Shown here: positions 30,535 to 42,250 of the stretch, piece by piece
Numbering within the stretch: the stretch's first letter is position 1
How the letters are laid out: each line of letters begins with the position of its first letter
Position numbers and translations under genes: made by a program
Notes under the pieces: model-generated
What the model was told of the DNA's origin: nothing
The model's database searches: none
The model's input: the letters and a program-made list of their open reading frames with translations, nothing else
Assembly (NCBI RefSeq): GCF_016808335.1
Contig: NC_053142.1
Span: 52,261,992 to 52,325,991 of the forward strand
From: Panicum virgatum
Lineage: Eukaryota > Streptophyta > Magnoliopsida > Poales > Poaceae
Length of the DNA: 64,000 nt
Reading direction: 5' to 3'

Positions 30535-32247
30535 TCACCAATCTTCTCTAGCAGAATTTGTTGGGTTCGATAATGATGCCTACATAACACATGGGATTCA
30601 AAGTCTGTAAAGAAAATATTAAGCTAATGGGTTCATCCTTTGGTCTTATAAATCAGAGTAGAAGTATAGAAACAGTGTATTGACTTGAAAAGTTAATTTA
30701 CAAGCATGTGGATACATCCTAACCAGGAAGGCACCAGCAAATTTTAAATATCCATGCAAAACTAATGGAGAAAGAAAGCAGAATACATGACTGCGTGCTG
30801 TTGTCTCCTTGAGTTTCTGTAGCAAATCATCCGTCTCCTGCAATCAGCATTTCACAGTGTTTTCACTCAAGAAACCCGTGTATTTAAAATATGCCTGATT
30901 CATTGTAACACCTTTGGTATTAATTACGGTCATTGAGGTTGGACATGCCATTATCATGCATGATCATGTTGTTAGGATTACATCTATGAGAATGAAATGA
31001 CAAGAAGTAATTACACATTCTTTCTAATATAGGTCTTCAAAGAAAATGTGGTTTGCAAAGTGAAAATGTCTTCAAATTTTGTAAGTCAAGATGTTAATGC
31101 CTAGGTTGATCATAATTAGGAATAGATTGCACTACACAACCATGAACTATGTTTACCTCTATACCCCAGCCATCAACAACAAATGCACCCAGACAAAAGC
31201 CATCCGTTGTTGAGAAAACATGAGCTTCACGAATGTTCAGTCCAACTGCAGACAGCAAAGCAGATAACTACAAAACAACAGCGTGAACAAAATTTACACC
31301 TAAGTAATATGGAAGGTCATTCATCTGAAGCCTAAACGAAAATCACATAGAACATGGATTGTTGTTCTAAGTCTTACCTCAGCTAGGAGCTTTGGCTTGG
31401 CAATGGAAGAAACAATAATTTCATGAATCACTATGTCCCTCCTGTGGATATTTGAATGTCAATTGTGGCGGTGTCAGGAACCAGACACCATAAAAACATA
31501 TCTCAAGCAATTTAAGAGGATGGTTTCCAAAAGGGAAATTCGAAATACAGCACTTGCCAAACTGGTGGGAAATAGCACGAAGAAGTAAAATATTCCCCCA
31601 AAGGGAGGTTCCAAATACAGCAGTCTTCCAAACTGGTCAGAAATAGAACAGAGAAGTAAAATATAAAAGTGGGCGAGGAAAAAAGGCCAATCATTTTACA
31701 GGTCTGAATTGATAATTGATAACCTAGAAGTTTGTGTTCATGATCAATCAAATTATAACAATCAGATCACATGACACTTGAACACTGCAGTGATGGTGAC
31801 TACAAAAGGTATCATTCAGCAACTCTTCCCACTGAACTATGGTTGCAATGACTCTGAAGTAGAGAAATACCTCGCAGAACTGTCCTCAGAGTCATCCACA
31901 ACATTTCTTGTCTCCAAACTCAGGTCCTCCATCATCCTTTCATTTGGTTCAGATCCCCTAAATTCAGTTTGTCTGTGCAGTTATATAGTATGCATATTGA
32001 CGTACCTTTTAGCATAGCAGGTAAGACATAACACCGTAAAATACTCATATGGGTTAAAGCCTGCACCTCCTCTTCAAGAAGCGGACATGGAAGATGGGGC
32101 GCTTGTCGGGGTTGTTGGCGCACTCGTCGAGAATCCTGCAGTGCAGCAGCACGTCCTCCGGCTTGTCGACGTCCAAATCGATGGAGTAGCTGCTAATATA
32201 ATTGCTGGGAAATGGAAGTCAACCGTACCAAGCATGCAGATGCAGGT

Positions 32248-32312
<65 letters not shown>

Positions 32313-32539
32313 CTAAGAGAGATGAGATGACGCGCTGACCTCGCCGGCAGGCGCTCGAAGTGCCAGTGGAGCTGTTCGCTGAAGGCCGATGGGTCTGAGA
32401 CGACCTCCTCGATTCCCTTGGCCATGAGACGGTCCAAGATCTCCTTCCGGATGTCAGTGTACCCACCGCCCGATGAGCCTCCTCGGTTTGCAGTGGCGGC
32501 GGATGGCCAGGAGCTCTCCTCGATGTCATCGTCTTCCAT
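30535..32539 (-). pseudogene. Truncated 5' copy of the ACT-domain Raf-like kinase gene
   Basis: Exons matching 1-7 of the intact gene: 32539-32340, 32189-32067, 31972-31871, 31441-31378, 31267-31157, 30837-30787 and 30579 onward. Their GT-AG sites are kept and length differences in exons 1-4 stay in frame. Exon 7 has lost 26 nt relative to the intact copy, which shifts the frame and gives TGA at 30537-30535. Exon 8 remains as similarity at about 30095-30215, after which the duplication ends, so the kinase domain is absent. The remaining frame would encode about 231 aa: the N-terminal region ([20 protein letters not shown]) and an ACT domain ([20 protein letters not shown]). It could be a dead fragment or an expressed ACT-only protein; only transcripts can tell. 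Confidence 0.85.
32247..32310. repeat. (GA)n microsatellite in intron 1 of the truncated copy
   Basis: About 64 bases of near-perfect GA. The equivalent intron position in the intact gene (24053-24066) has only a few GA units, so the tract expanded in unit B or shrank in unit A. Confidence 0.9.
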
Positions 32540-33196
32540 CGTGTAGAGCTAGACGTCCGGCACCAAGGGCTAGGATTTAAGAATGCGGCGGCGGCGGCGG
32601 CGGCGGAGGGACAGAGTCCGATGGCGACGGCGAAATGGGCGGGCGGGGGATTCCGAGCCGTGGCACCGTAGTTATAGAGAGGCGGGCGGTGGGGGCATGC
32701 TGTTTGGTACTTGCCGGTGACGTCGCCGGCCGGCCGGCCGGCTGGCGATGCAGGTGCCCCCTCGGTTTCCACGGCTCCTGGTTCAGGTTGTAGGCCCTCG
32801 GGCACAACCACAAGTGTGGACAGACTTGGCAGTTGGCTGTGCCCGACGACGGAGCGGCGGCCAAGCTCGTCGTTCCTTTCCTCCTCGGCAGTGCGAGACT
32901 CGAGTGGAGTGGAGGACTCGATGCCCGCCCGTATTTACAATAAGAAAGAGGTTAATAAGAGCGGCACATTGATTGATTTGATTGATTACAAGCAGCAAGT
33001 TGTTGATCGATCGCCTACCTAGTGTGACAGAGTGGTTACTTTGGCAATGTTAATCAGAGAAAGCGACCACGTCGTGCCACCGACGGCTCCCAATTAGAAA
33101 GCTAGTCATCACTGAATAATAGTAATTATTATTGAGAGAGAGAGAGAGTCCTCTTAAACAACTACTAGTAGCCTTTGGTTTAAGCCGAGTTGGAAC

Positions 33197-33620
33197 CAGG
33201 ATTTTTTTTTACCGAGGTACCGGCCGGTTTCAAACCGGCCCAAAATTAAAATTCAAATTTGAATTCAAAAAAATGAAAAAATTCCAAAAAAATTCTAAAA
33301 ATACTTCAAGTTGCGACAAATCTAATGGTGTCAAATTTTTTCAAATATTCATTCATTTAGTATACTTTGCGGGCATTTGAATTTAAACAAAAAAGAAAAA
33401 TTTTTGAATTTGGCCGGTTACCACTCAAACCGACCGGTTACCACTCAAACCAGACCGGTTTACCGGCCTAACCGGTTGGCTAACCGGTGGAAACCAGTTG
33501 AACTGTCATTTTGGCTTGAAATTTGAATTTGGCCGGTTTTTCGGTAACCGGTCAAACCGGTCCGGTTTACCGGAACCAGATGGCGGCGGTTTCGTCGGAC
33601 CGGTCGGAAAAAAAACCATG
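33197..33620. mobile_element. hAT-like MITE in unit B
   Basis: A 424-bp element rich in 'accggt' motifs begins CAGGATTTTTTTTTACCG and ends AAAAAAAACCATG. It is flanked by a perfect 8-bp direct repeat, gttggaac (33189-33196 and 33621-33628). Unit A has the uninterrupted site, 'gttgggacacattg', at about 26480. An 8-bp duplication fits hAT. Confidence 0.85.
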
Positions 33621-34090
33621 GTTGGAACACATTGCTTACGCTCCGCTCTGATTTAGAGTCTGTTTGGAAGCTCTCCACCTCAAAAAGAAAAAAACTCCAC
33701 TCCACTCTATCGTGTGACTCCACACCACTACTTTCATTTTATTCTGTTTGGCTATTGTATAGCTCCACTCCACTCCACCAACTTTAACAGGCTGCTGATC
33801 AGAAAGAATCCCATGCCAAGTCATTTCCATTTATATTATTATTATTATTATTACGTGCGGCACCACTCATCTTCGTGGCCAATACAGGCCTCCCCCAGCT
33901 TCTGGAATGATTTGGGTGCTTGCTTAGTACCAAATACCAAAACAAGGCCACCCTTGGGAGAATGCATGCAATGCAGTGGCCAGCCATAATACAAATATTG
34001 TGTGTGTGGCTACATACAGAAATCACGGTTCCAGAATCCAAAACAGGAACATGGCCAGGACAGCTTTCTCAGATGCCCCACTGTCAATTT

Positions 34091-36194
34091 CTCTAAATCT
34101 TAGAAAACTCCATGCAACCAAAAATCAAGCATTTCTACTGAATGAGGAACTGAGGCATCCTTTCCAGATCTGGAGGAGCTTTATCAACATGCATTTCAGA
34201 GGACACCAGAAAAATAAACTGACAGCAACCATGAGAAATAGTGTAGAGTTAGGTGCTTACAGCCTAATTCTCACAATTCCACCAAATGTGATGATATTTG
34301 GCTCAATACCAATATCATGGAACTATAGACATCTATCAACTGGCAAAATGATGATATAAGAGCCCTCAGGAGGTATTGCAATGCAATTTTCAAATTCATA
34401 ATCAATCAAAGAATTCTAGTAGAATGCCAAAGTATGAACTGCAACTAAACTGTTTGAGACAACCATGCAAAGTTTCAACTCCCTCGACCGCTAAAGTGTG
34501 AATTTTTCAAGCTCACAATCTGTAATTTCTATTACGGTGACAAAGGACAAACTGCATATAGGTTGGTTGCTTAACATAGGCATGTGAGGTTTCAACTGCT
34601 TCCACCACTAATTATGGTTATATGGAACCATGGATCGTATATATATTATCACGAAGCATAAATATGCACTACAACGAATACACGCTCCAACAGACAAATT
34701 TTCAAGCTAATGATTCATTAAGCAGCTTATAACAAACTTCATGACAATCAGGGCTGACAATAATTATCATTAACAGTTGTCAAAATACTTTTCAATATTG
34801 TGTTAGCTAATATCAGCACAAAGGCATCCAAAAACATCAGATACAAATACCTGTGTACACACACGAGTTTGTAGAACATGATTTTTTTTTTTTGGAAAAG
34901 ATGTTAGCTTTTGATCCATTAATTGTTTACTTAAAGTATCAGCACATAGGCTTAAATTACCAGTAATACATCCCTAAGACAAAAAGATATAACCTTATAA
35001 TTTACTTCAATAACGTTAGGGGCACTACAACGACTGCAAGAGAACATCCCAACTTCAAGAAAATGGCTCTTCAAGACTTTTAAGAATCTTCTTTATCAAA
35101 TTCTGAGTGGAAATAGGCTGATAATAACATGATAGTACCATCAGTTATTTTAGAAAATTGAAGAGGCTAATGACGCAATAGTGAAATAACAAACAATACT
35201 AGCTAGTGCCAAAAGGTGGACCAGAAATCATGTTTAATGGGGGGCACTGCAAGTGCATAGTATTTTCCACCTGAACCACTGGTAGAGAGAAGCAGCACCA
35301 ACATATCAGTGACACAATCGTGAAGAAGGACCATATTATAAAAAGTGGCATATTCATTAATATCCCTTCTAAATTCTATACATGGTTGACAATAGAGGTA
35401 GATAAGGTCATGATTTGGCCAGCCCAATAACATCAATAACTTTAGTGCAAACCAGGACACCGCTACATCCAGACACTAGTTACCCTGTGGTTCCCCAACT
35501 CATGTAATGACTATCAAAATAACAGCTATAGTGCCTACATCTTGTTTACTGAGAGGTAATCAATGGCCTGGCCTAGTGATCAAATAAGCGGTAACTGCAA
35601 TTGAGTACTAAACAAGTTAACCATCCAATCTAGGCGAATTAGCAGGCAAGGAGTCACAAATTGTGCATGACAGATTGACGGTACTCTATGATGCACGATG
35701 GAAGTGGTAGACTGGTAGGATAAGACCATTGCAAACCCTAGAACAAAGTATCAACAGCACCGACACCCAGTAAATCACAATGCCGATCAGTTTGGTTACT
35801 TAAAGGCACATGGGTGACCGAATTACAATCCGAAGGAAAAGGAAACATCCAATAACAGCACTGACGTAAAGGTAATTATGATAATGTTACCAACATGCGT
35901 ACAAGCAAGCAGAATGGCAACCAAACACTAGAAATTCCAACTTGATCAAGAAACATTTCATCAAGGAAATGGGGATCGCTCTACAGCATTTCAATGTCCA
36001 AAACAAACAACTTAAGGTTCATTTTCCATTAATCAAGTACAACATTTCATGATGCTAAACATTGTAAATAAAAGGAAATTCGGGGACATATCAGTTCCCA
36101 AACACGCAATGGATAGATGTCCCATATGAAATGAAAATCTTAACTTGGTCATTTAGTCACGCACCGGACTAGGATACAGGAGTTTCCATCAGCA
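34091..36194. other. Intergenic, 3' side of the F-box gene
   Basis: About 2.1 kb of AT-rich sequence without a recognised gene or repeat. The frame at 35203-35460 (-) resembles nothing I know. Part may be the 3' UTR, possibly with introns, of the F-box gene, which is read from the minus strand. Confidence 0.45.
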
Positions 36195-37415
36195 TCAAGG
36201 AATCGCTGTAAAGCCACCATCGAACACAAATCCACGGTATACACCATCGCCATAACCAGGAACAGCATCCACCCAGTCCCACTTGCCACCGCTGCCCCCG
36301 GTCTCATCCTCCTCCCACATTGCAAGCTTCCCACGCACCCGCTTTCCAGCGAACCACACCTTGCCATGGCCTCCAAAGACCTTGACCTTGTTGTTGCCAA
36401 CAGCCGCTGCGGTGGGCATTGCGCTGTTGGCCTGCGAAGCAGCCTCGCAGAGTCCAGTGAAGCAGCGGTACATGTTGGGCGGCATGCGGCCAGCTTCGTC
36501 CCACTCCATGGTGGCCAGATCTAGTCGGAGGATCAGCACCGTGGAGCACGGGGCGTCCATGGCGAAGGAGGACCTGAGGCCGCCGATCATTAGGACTCGG
36601 CGGCCGCCGGCCCCGGCAAGGAGGCGGGGGCGCTTGAGGATCTCGAAGACGTCTCCCCAGGCGGCGCGCTCGACGGGCGCCCAGCCGCCGGTGAGCATGG
36701 CGAGCGGGCAGGAGAAGAGTTTCCACTGGCTGCGCCAGGGGGTGCCGACGTCGCAGAGGGCGAAGACGGCTGCTGCGGCGGAGGCGAGTATGGGGCTCCG
36801 GGGCTTGGAGGGGAGCGAGAGGGGATGCTTCATCCACTTGGCGGATCCGGAGGGCGTGTAGGAGAGCGCGGCGAGCTCGGTGAGGACGAGGACGGTGCCG
36901 GCGGGGCCGGCGAGGACGGTGCCGTGGCGCGCCCAGGCGGATCCGAGCGGGGGCAGGAGGCGGTAGGTGGCGGCGAAGGGGTTGCAGACGGCGAGCGATT
37001 TGGGCGAGGTGGAGGAGGAGGAGGAGGAGGGGAGGAGGGGCGAGGGGGCGGATGTGGAGGTGTCGAGCCAGAGGTAGAGGAGGGAGGTGGAGGAGGCGAC
37101 GGGGGAGAAGGAGTGGTAGGGGAGGAAGTGGGCGAAGGGGAGGCGGAGCCAGTGGCGGCGCGCGGGGTCGAAGGCGTGGAGGCATCCTCCGCCTTCGGGG
37201 CGCGGGTGGCGGAGGAGGAGGAGGCGCAGGGTGGGGAGCAGCGCGAGGAACTGCGCGGAGAGGGTGTCGTGGAAGAGGCGCGAGACGGGGCGGCAGGCGA
37301 CGGCGTCGCGCAGGTGGAGGCGTAGCAGGACGTTGTGGAGGGCGTCGGGCGGAAGGTGGTGGATCGGGGGCGGGGGCTGCGAGTCGGCGGCGGGGTCGGA
37401 GCCGGCGGCGGCCAT
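36195..37415 (-). CDS. F-box/kelch-type protein, SKIP15-like
   Basis: Single exon, 406 aa from the ATG at 37415 (MAAAGSDPAADS). An ATG 29 codons upstream (37502) is in frame but lies in a weakly conserved stretch, so the shorter start is preferred. The F-box spans about residues 19-55 (HHLPPDALHNVLLRLHLRDA, CRPVSRLFHDTL). The rest has kelch-like strands: LHAFDPARRHWLRLPF, SLAVCNPFAATYRLLPPLG, RVLMIGGLRSS, LDLATMEWDEAGRMP and KVKVFGGHGKVWF. F-box proteins bring substrates to SCF ubiquitin ligases through SKP1; the kelch-like part would bind the target, which is unknown. The layout resembles Arabidopsis SKIP15, a comparison made from memory. Large open frames on the opposite strand here are GC-rich shadows. 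Confidence 0.88.
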   Translation of the reverse strand: MAAAGSDPAADSQPPPPIHHLPPDALHNVLLRLHLRDAVACRPVSRLFHDTLSAQFLALLPTLRLLLLRHPRPEGGGCLHAFDPARRHWLRLPFAHFLPYHSFSPVASSTSLLYLWLDTSTSAPSPLLPSSSSSSTSPKSLAVCNPFAATYRLLPPLGSAWARHGTVLAGPAGTVLVLTELAALSYTPSGSAKWMKHPLSLPSKPRSPILASAAAAVFALCDVGTPWRSQWKLFSCPLAMLTGGWAPVERAAWGDVFEILKRPRLLAGAGGRRVLMIGGLRSSFAMDAPCSTVLILRLDLATMEWDEAGRMPPNMYRCFTGLCEAASQANSAMPTAAAVGNNKVKVFGGHGKVWFAGKRVRGKLAMWEEDETGGSGGKWDWVDAVPGYGDGVYRGFVFDGGFTAIP

Positions 37416-37970
37416 GGCGGAGGGGATTGATTGCCTGGTTGGGTTGTGGGGAGGAGCAGAAGAAGAAGCAGGGATCGATTCGCCTCCCTTGCGGTGTGCC
37501 AAGATGTCAGTGACCCCGGGTGTGGTGTGGGACTTTGGCTGGCTGGCAAATGGGGCAAGAATCTGACCGAGGACCCAGCTGTCTGCCGCCTTGGGTACCT
37601 GATTATTATTATTACTCCTATCCTACATGGCCACCCCGTAGACAGCTGAGCTGGGCGGCGCGTTGGCTCCTCCGGCTCCAGCTGTGTGGTGGGCGGGACC
37701 CACGGTCCAGAACAGATCCGAACCGTGGGCCTCGGCCTCAATTAAGGCAGGCCTATGGGCTTTTTTTATTCTTCTGTTGGGCTGGAATAATCCTTTTTCT
37801 TTGCCTTTTCAAATCATCAATCACCTCAACTGAATGAATAAGAAGCTTGTAATAATATTTCAGAAGAAGCTTGCCCACCGGACCAGAAACAGCGGTAACC
37901 ATCAGCCACCGAAGCAAGGGATGAAGAAGACAGACAGCGACGAGGCCGGCGGTCCACTGCGTGCAGAGAC

Positions 37971-38310
37971 TGGTTGTTTGGCTTAGAGACTAAATTTTAA
38001 ACTATGTCGCATCAAAATGAATCTTAATATTTAGAAATATTAATGAAGTCTAATTACAAAATTAATTGCAGAACCCTAGGGCTAAACTGCAAGACAAATC
38101 TAATAAGGTATACTAATTTATAATTTGTGAATTGTTACTGTAGCATTACTATAGCAAATCATGGATTAATTAGGATCATTAGATCCGTCTCATCAATTAG
38201 CACTCATCCGTCAAAAAAATTTATAAATAAATTTTATTTGATACTCCTGCATAGTAAGATTTCTTTTGATGTGGCAGAGATTAAAAATAAGTCGCTAGAA
38301 CCAAATAGCA
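37971..38310. mobile_element. Non-autonomous DNA transposon (MITE-like)
   Basis: The left end TGGTTGTTTGGCT and the right end, inverted GTGCTATTTGGTTCT, are similar. The inside shares 'aagacaaatctaataaggtatac' and 'ttagatccgtctcatcaatta' with the elements at 25.7 and 26.8 kb. About 340 bp, non-coding. Confidence 0.65.
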
Positions 38311-38958
38311 CGTGAGAGAGTATGTAAAAAACAAAGCGAGGGCAGCAACAGATTAGTACGTCAATAGAAGATTGGAAAAGATCGAGGTGGAGGCGACGAT
38401 AAGATAAAGAATGATTAGGGTGGTGGCTTTCGTGTGGAGGCGTGGAGCGCATGCTTTGCTTGCTTATCGCGCACTCCCTCCAATCCGATCATCCATTATT
38501 ATTTGTTTTGTTCGCTGCTGCTGCTGCTGCTTATTGCTCCCGGATAGCATCTGATTGCTCCCTGCAACTGTAAGCTTTATTGTTTGCACTTTTGTCCAGC
38601 AGCTGGCTAGCTAGCTGCTCCCAGATAGTAGATTCTTTTGGTTGACGAGGCCAGCAGGCAGCTAGGCAGGTGCCTGCCGATTCAGCACTCACTCAGTACA
38701 GTAGCTGCCCTGCCCTCGGCTCCGTCCCCGCCCGGCCGCGGCCGACCCGACAGCAGGCACACAGTGCTGCTGCCTCGACGGCCACCTGCTGCTGCATGCA
38801 GCATGCCTTCACCTTCTCTGCTACACCATGGAAATGGATCCCATCCACATCCACCATGGTGGAGAATGGAGATCGATCGTATCATCGCCGCCCGCCCCGC
38901 CTCGGACCTAAATTCTTGACCTACTTTTTCTTTCCCCTTGTTCCTCTTCTCGCAATAA

Positions 38959-38959
38959 T

Positions 38960-39034
<75 letters not shown>
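38959..39034. repeat. (TA)n microsatellite
   Basis: About 76 bases of nearly pure TA. Confidence 0.95.
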
Positions 39035-39037
<3 letters not shown>

Positions 39038-39587
39038 TCCGTCACGGCAGCTACTCCGATCCGTGGTCTGGGTCGTCTGCTTTTTTTATTTTACCAAAGC
39101 AAAGCGATGCAAAAGCCGTGAGATGGATAGTCGATGCTGTGTGTCTGTGTGTCTCCCTCCCTTGTCATCCTGTCTCTTTCCCTCATTTTTCTTTTCAATT
39201 TTTGGATTCCAAAGAAAAGAAACAAAAAGGAAACAGTAACCGCGACCGCGAGAGGGCCGGGATGCTTGCATTGCATTGCATTGCATTGCATGATCAATAT
39301 ATAATTGTTATTGTTATTGCTGCTTCTTTTTCCCCCCTTATATAATTAGCCTTCTTGTTGTCAATTATTTTTAATTTCTTGGTACGCATCTGCCAGCTGG
39401 TGGATTCGGTCTTGATGACAAGAAGCCACAACGATGCATGCATGGAGGAGTATGTATGTTTTCGAGTTGATGCGCATGCTGCGGGCATATATAGAGCATC
39501 GATATATATGGCATTCCAAACAGGAACAGCCATCGAGCGGCATGCTATCTCGCTCGTTTTGGTTAATTTCATCGAGAGAGATAATAA

Positions 39588-39841
39588 GAGCAACTCCAGC
39601 CGGGCCCTTAAATGGGACTCTATCTCTTGTTTTAGTCTCCCGGTAGAAAAAACATCTCCAACCGGGCCTCTATACGAGCCCCCATTTTGGGGAGGCCACT
39701 AAATTTTGGTCCAGAGTCCCTAGAACTGGAGGCCCTCTAAATTTAGTCACCCTGCTGGAGTTTGAAGCCCCTAAATTTTTATAGGCTGGCTCCTAAAACC
39801 AATATAGGGGCTCAAATTTAGTCTCTCCGCTGGAGTTGCTC
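39588..39841. mobile_element. Tourist-like MITE (PIF/Harbinger)
   Basis: Perfect 13-bp inverted ends, GAGCAACTCCAGC and GCTGGAGTTGCTC. Both sides carry TAA (39585-39587 and 39842-39844), the 3-bp target duplication typical of Tourist/Harbinger. Length is 254 bp. Confidence 0.88.
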
Positions 39842-40849
39842 TAAGAACATGGCCGGATCCATCGATCCTTCAATTAATTTAATTTGGGGGAAATAAATAA
39901 AGAGATTTCATCTGCTTATATATATTGAAAGCAATAGATGTTTACTCATCGATCACTTTAGTTTACGGACAGAAATGGAGGAACATATGCATCCATATAT
40001 GCGGACGACAAGCTTTTTGGCCATTCTTGGTAATGGCATGATTCTTCTGTTCTTGACGTCTCTCCAGCTATAGCTTTGCTAGCTAGTGCACCCTTACAAG
40101 TACTCCATTAGACTAGCTAGCAGCTACCCTAGATGGCGACAAGAATTTAGGTCAAAAGGAGAACCGTTGTTAGCTATACATATACTTGGTGTGTTCGTTC
40201 CTTATATGGCTCGTACAAACAAACATCACAAATACTATAATTCTTTCAGATGTGGTGCGTGCAGTGCAGTGGTTCATCTCCATCCATATATCAGGCGGTG
40301 GATCGGAATTGTCTGTCTGTCAATGGCATGCCCGAATCGACGAGAACTTGGATTCATTATTGGATTACCGTACCTCTGCTGCTGCTGCTGCTGCTGCTGC
40401 TCCCTCTCTCTACAATACCAGCTGATTTTGGCTGATTCAACAATATTCTGCGAGGGAGAATATATAATCTGAAAGAATCCCAACAGAAATAATTTTGCAC
40501 TCCCTCTATAAATGGCCGTCGTCGTGGATTGCAATCGGCAACCACAAGCAGCTGCGTGCAAAAAGGAAGGCCGGGTAGCTAGCTAGCTAGCTTTATTACT
40601 AGTGAGTGTGCTTGGCACACCGATGAGATGAGAGAGCGATACCAGAGGTCAGAGAAGAGCTAGCTGGGGGGAGAAGAAAAAAGACGGCAGCAGCTTTTCC
40701 ACCAAAATTAAAGATGCAGCGCGCAGTGGATCCCCCACTACTGCATACCGAGCAGCGATCGACTGCATTGCCCGCACGCAACAAATAAAACAATATAACA
40801 TGCATACCCCTGAGATCGATCGAGACCATCTTGCTTCTTCTTCGTCTTC

Positions 40850-40856
40850 TATAAAA
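40850..40856 (+). promoter_or_regulatory. TATA box of the VIT-like gene
   Basis: TATAAAA lies 138 bp before the start codon, in 'cttctataaaacgcgg'. A transcript start about 30 bases downstream would leave a leader of roughly 105 nt. Confidence 0.7.
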
Positions 40857-40987
40857 CGCGGCACGAGCTAGCGTGTGTCCGCCACACTGCATATATACTA
40901 GTCTTAGCTTGCTTTGACGATACATCACTCAGCTCACTCCTCCTCCTACTACTATCGATCAGTTCACAGTTCAATCCAATCCAATCC

Positions 40988-41632
40988 ATGGCGGCCATGA
41001 ACAACAACGTTACCAGCAGCAAGCTGGCCGGCGTGGTGGACGCCGAGAACCCGCCGCGTGCCCTCTCGTGCGGCCTAGTAGTGGACGACGATGACCTGTC
41101 GCAGCGCGCCAACTGGCTGCGCGCCGCCGTGCTGGGCGCCAACGACGGCCTGGTGTCCACGGCGTCTCTGATGCTGGGCGTGGGCGCCATCAAGGCGGAC
41201 GCGCGCGCCATGGTCATCTCGGGCTTCGCGGGCCTCCTGGCGGGCGCCTGCAGCATGGCCATCGGCGAGTTCGTGTCTGTGTGCTCCCAGCGCGACGTCG
41301 AGCTGGCGGCGGCGCAGCTCGACCGCGACGGCAACAAGGACAATAACAAGGTGCTCCCCAGCCCCGTGCAGGCCGCCGCCGCGTCCGCGCTCGCCTTCTC
41401 CGTCGGCGCGCTCGTGCCGCTGCTCGCCGCGGGCTTCATCCGCGACTACAGGCTGCGTATCGGCGTGGTCATCGCGCTCGCCACCGCCACGCTCGCCGCC
41501 TTCGGCTGCGCCGGCGCCGTGCTGGGCCGCGCCCCCGTGGCGAGGTCGTGCGCGCGGGTGGTGCTCGGCGGCTGGGCCGCCATGGGAGCCACCTTCGGGT
41601 TCATGAGGCTCTTCAAAGCCACAGGCATATGA
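40988..41632 (+). CDS. VTL: Vacuolar iron transporter-like protein (VIT/CCC1, nodulin-21 type)
   Basis: Single exon, 214 aa. Five hydrophobic segments can be placed at about 47-67, 75-97, 128-150, 157-180 and 190-207. The family motif LGANDGLVSTASLMLGVGAI spans about 49-68, followed by GLLAGACSMAIGEFVSVCSQ. The hydrophilic loop between segments 2 and 3 is short (QRDVELAAAQLDRD), without the long metal-binding helical bundle of true VIT1, so this is the VIT-like (VTL/nodulin-21) branch. Such proteins move iron, and probably manganese, into the vacuole; substrate is family knowledge. The gene body is strongly GC-rich in an AT-rich setting, normal for grass single-exon genes. An in-frame ATG three codons in is an alternative start. 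Confidence 0.93.
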   Translation: MAAMNNNVTSSKLAGVVDAENPPRALSCGLVVDDDDLSQRANWLRAAVLGANDGLVSTASLMLGVGAIKADARAMVISGFAGLLAGACSMAIGEFVSVCSQRDVELAAAQLDRDGNKDNNKVLPSPVQAAAASALAFSVGALVPLLAAGFIRDYRLRIGVVIALATATLAAFGCAGAVLGRAPVARSCARVVLGGWAAMGATFGFMRLFKATGI

Positions 41633-42160
41633 TGATGATGATGATCTATCGTCCGTGGATCGTCCTTTCCAACACGCTTCGCTTCGTACGCGCTCTTGGC
41701 GTGTGCCTGCCTGCCTGCCTGCTACTAGCTAGCTAGCTGATCGGTTAGTTGGTCGGTTTGTCTGGCTAGCTCATACTAGCTCTTCCGATCTTCGTGTTGT
41801 TGCTTGCTTCCTACGTGCATCTCCTAACCACCACCACCACCACCATCTCCTAATAACCATGAGATAGAGCTACCTAACTAGCTGTGTATCACAGCGATAG
41901 ACGACGATGATCATCCCTAGCTAGCTATAGTTGTTGCATGCATTTATCTATATATGACGCCTGTAATCCTGGCCTCAAATTAAATTCTCTAGCTGCTACT
42001 GCTGAATTATATATAGATTTACCATGCATGCTTGTACTGATGGCCGGCTGATGAGCTCCAAGCAAGACTAGTCTAAGACGCGCGCGACTATGGAATAATA
42101 ATGCATGTACCTTTCAAGTTTACTGATTAATCAATATAATTTCTCACTTCATATATATAC

Positions 42161-42250
<90 letters not shown>

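Larger units (their letters stand above)
30036..34090. repeat. Tandem duplication, unit B (about 4.1 kb)
   Basis: Second copy of the segment beginning at 20953. It starts inside intron 8 of the kinase gene and carries exons 1-8, their introns and upstream flank, so it contains the 5' half of the gene only. It is shorter than unit A because of intron deletions and absence of the unit-A insertions. It has one insertion of its own, the hAT-like MITE at 33197-33620. Confidence 0.9.
37416..40849. other. Intergenic between F-box and VIT-like genes
   Basis: 3.4 kb with no gene supported. It holds the divergent upstream regions of the two genes, a MITE-like element (about 37971-38310), a (TA)n tract (38959-39034), a Tourist-like MITE (39588-39841) and a (CTG)n tract near 40376-40400. 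The frame at 38670-39239 is read through the TA repeat and is not real. Confidence 0.55.

Noticed and set aside
36283..37513. Glycine/arginine- or proline-rich frames on both strands over the F-box gene
   Set aside because: Shadows of the GC-rich F-box/kelch coding frame; composition is extreme and no motif is present.
38670..39239. 189-aa frame with a long Ile-Tyr run
   Set aside because: It is read through a (TA)n microsatellite and has no other protein-like content.
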